A stretch of 7,228 nt of DNA from Lachnospiraceae bacterium UBA3711 (lineage in GTDB: Bacteria; Bacillota; Clostridia; Lachnospirales; Lachnospiraceae), in contig DFHY01000113.1 of assembly GCA_002371345.1 (NCBI GenBank), forward strand, positions 1-7,228, read 5' to 3'. The notes beneath the pieces are model-generated. The model was given only the letters and a program-made list of their open reading frames with translations. It was not told the DNA's origin and did not search any database. Shown here piece after piece: positions 5,706 to 7,228 of the stretch. A program made the translations under genes and the position numbers. Within the stretch, counting starts at the first letter, position 1. Each line of letters starts with the position of its first letter.

Positions 5706-7228
5706 TTACTGAGCCGCGGCGGGCTCAAGGAACACGGAATCTACGCGGTTTCTGGTATCGATCAGATGATTGTACTCCAGAATATTATAATCATTGATCA
5801 GCGAACCGTTCGCCTCGTCCTTATCTCTTCCGACCCAGCTGTGATATGTTCCGTCCGCGTCCATGTACGCGCCGGCCGCAAGAGCAGGGATCTGCTTCTG
5901 CTGGTTCAGCAGGAAGCTATGGAACGGACTCAGCGGAAGATTCCCCTCGTCCATAAGCATCGCGCTTAGATAATTCACTGAGGTCAGGTCGATGGACTCA
6001 TCCTTCGGAACGTCAAAGTTATTCCAGATCACGAAGGGAACCTGATAGTGCTTCTCAACATCCTCCAGCGATTCCTCTGTTCCGTCAGCGGCGCCGCTGT
6101 TGTCGGAAGCTGTCACAAAGCTCGCGTTTCCGACAAGGTCATCAATAACCTCGGTAACATAATCATTCGGCTCGTGATCGCCGAACATGACGATCATCGT
6201 CGGCTCGGTTACATTGTTCTCAAAATAGTCGATCAGCTCGCCAAATGCACTGTCGGAATACTTGATCAGTGTCAGATAGCGTTCCGCCGCGACTACCGCA
6301 GGAGTCTGAATGGGAGCGTCGGTCAGCATGACCTCCTCCTTGAAGCCGTTGTCGGTGTCCTTGGGCGAGTAGCCTGAATGGTTCTGCATCGTCACAAGGA
6401 ACTGGAACTGGCTCTTACCCTCCTCCTTGTTCTCAAACAGCTCGATCACCTTGTCAAACGCGCCTTTGTCGCTGACATAATTGCGAAGCTTGTCCGCTCC
6501 TGAAAATGCGCTCTGATCGAGGAACCGGTCAAATCCCATCAGCGGATATACTCTGTCTCTCTCCCATCCGCTGCCCTGATAAGGATGCATGCCTATCGTC
6601 TCATAACCAAGCCCTTTCAGGTACGAAGCGATCGTCGGGATCTCTGCATTGATATACTGCTGGAATACAACACAGCCCTCCGGCAGGAAAGCCATGGTAT
6701 CACCGCTCAGGAATTCGAATTCCGTGTTGGCCGTATTACCTCCCTTGACCGACACCAGCAGGTGTCCGGAGGTGTAATCCTCCATCAGCGAGCGGAAGTT
6801 CGGCATGTAATCTTCATTGGTATTGAAGTCGCCGAGCACCGCAAGATCAGAGAACGCCTCATTCATGATAACTATTATATTTGGATTCATGTTGGAGACA
6901 GCAGAATTTGTCTCCGCGTATCCTGCTGCTTCGCTCTCGTTCGAGTTTGTCCCCGCGCTTCCTGCTGCTTCAGCCCTGTTCTTCACCGCTTCATCCGCGA
7001 TCTCCTCTACCCTGTCAGTACTGTAGCCGTCAGGCTTCTCGATATGGAGTAACGACAGATTAGACAGAAATGCCGGCCAGAACCCGTTCTTGGCATACCG
7101 GACATTCGGCGTGAACAGCGTGGTGTCTATACCCCAGAAGGTCTTCGCGTCATCCTTCTGCAGGCTGCTCACTGTTAATACAAGCACCGCAATCAGTATC
7201 GCACATCCCGCGATCCGAGCCGGCAGAA
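5706..7228 (-). CDS. LtaS-like sulfatase-fold glycerophosphotransferase (5' end outside window)
   Basis: The frame is open to the right edge (507 codons seen), so the start is outside the window; the GTG at 7187 is internal. The first residues form a hydrophobic helix (GCAILIAVLVLTVSS), probably the last of the usual N-terminal membrane segments. An extracytoplasmic alkaline-phosphatase-fold domain follows. The LtaS catalytic set is present: metal-binding E in IMNEAFSDL (codon at 6858-6860), the nucleophile T in GGNTANTEFE (6732-6734), H in TMQNHSGY (6378-6380), and DH in MFGDHEPN (6174-6179). The enzyme should transfer glycerophosphate or a similar group to a lipoteichoic-acid-like or glycolipid polymer at the outer face of the membrane. 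A sulfatase is less likely, as there is no CxPxR motif. The linker between membrane helix and catalytic domain contains a 13-residue duplication. The TAA stop is at 5706-5708. Confidence 0.92.
   Translation of the reverse strand, partial: LPARIAGCAILIAVLVLTVSSLQKDDAKTFWGIDTTLFTPNVRYAKNGFWPAFLSNLSLLHIEKPDGYSTDRVEEIADEAVKNRAEAAGSAGTNSNESEAAGYAETNSAVSNMNPNIIVIMNEAFSDLAVLGDFNTNEDYMPNFRSLMEDYTSGHLLVSVKGGNTANTEFEFLSGDTMAFLPEGCVVFQQYINAEIPTIASYLKGLGYETIGMHPYQGSGWERDRVYPLMGFDRFLDQSAFSGADKLRNYVSDKGAFDKVIELFENKEEGKSQFQFLVTMQNHSGYSPKDTDNGFKEEVMLTDAPIQTPAVVAAERYLTLIKYSDSAFGELIDYFENNVTEPTMIVMFGDHEPNDYVTEVIDDLVGNASFVTASDNSGAADGTEESLEDVEKHYQVPFVIWNNFDVPKDESIDLTSVNYLSAMLMDEGNLPLSPFHSFLLNQQKQIPALAAGAYMDADGTYHSWVGRDKDEANGSLINDYNILEYNHLIDTRNRVDSVFLEPAAAQ
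6904..6981 (-). repeat. 39-bp (13-residue) tandem duplication in the LtaS-like linker
   Basis: The copies 6904-6942 and 6943-6981 agree at about 30 of 39 bases by eye. They encode EAAGSAGTNSNES and EAAGYAETNSAVS, a flexible Ala/Gly/Ser/Asn-rich spacer just before the catalytic domain (which begins near NPNIIVIMNE). The frame is kept, so the duplication only lengthens the linker. Confidence 0.8.

Overview
The window looks like ordinary chromosomal DNA from an anaerobic Firmicute of the class Clostridia, most likely family Lachnospiraceae. This is inferred from protein style: a GAF plus degenerate double-GGDEF signalling protein, a clostridial LysA variant with EMGR and GSLCENND motifs, an LtaS-like extracytoplasmic transferase, and a tRNA gene without an encoded CCA. 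No search was run, so the taxonomy is an inference. All confidently called genes lie on the minus strand, so the transcriptional order runs from the right edge to the left.

Reading in that direction: (1) an LtaS/alkaline-phosphatase-superfamily polymer synthase, cut at its 5' end by the right edge; (2) diaminopimelate decarboxylase LysA; (3) a MalY/PatB-type PLP C-S lyase/aminotransferase 90 bp behind lysA and probably co-transcribed with it; (4) a 222-bp gap, then a PHP-family phosphoesterase preceded by a 10-codon leader ORF that overlaps its start codon by ATGA; (5) tRNA-Leu(CAA) with its own intrinsic terminator; (6) a 281-bp gap holding a good promoter and a 54-bp tandem repeat; (7) a GAF-GGDEF-GGDEF signalling protein with both diguanylate cyclase motifs degenerate, cut by the left edge, probably before an EAL domain. 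This last gene fills positions 1-1496.

Functionally these are housekeeping and signalling genes: an envelope polymer enzyme, lysine synthesis and DAP use, sulfur amino-acid or aminotransferase metabolism, a metal-dependent phosphatase, a tRNA and a c-di-GMP-type regulator. There is no mobile element, CRISPR array, prophage or defence cassette, and I do not see a convincing new multi-gene system.

The most unusual theme is small tandem duplications whose period is a multiple of three: 54 bp in the leader of the signalling gene, 30 bp (three 10-residue units) inserted in the PLP enzyme, and 39 bp (13 residues) in the linker of the LtaS-like protein. The other items worth checking are the translationally coupled leader peptide of the PHP gene and two strong Shine-Dalgarno-like sequences with no start codon behind them.
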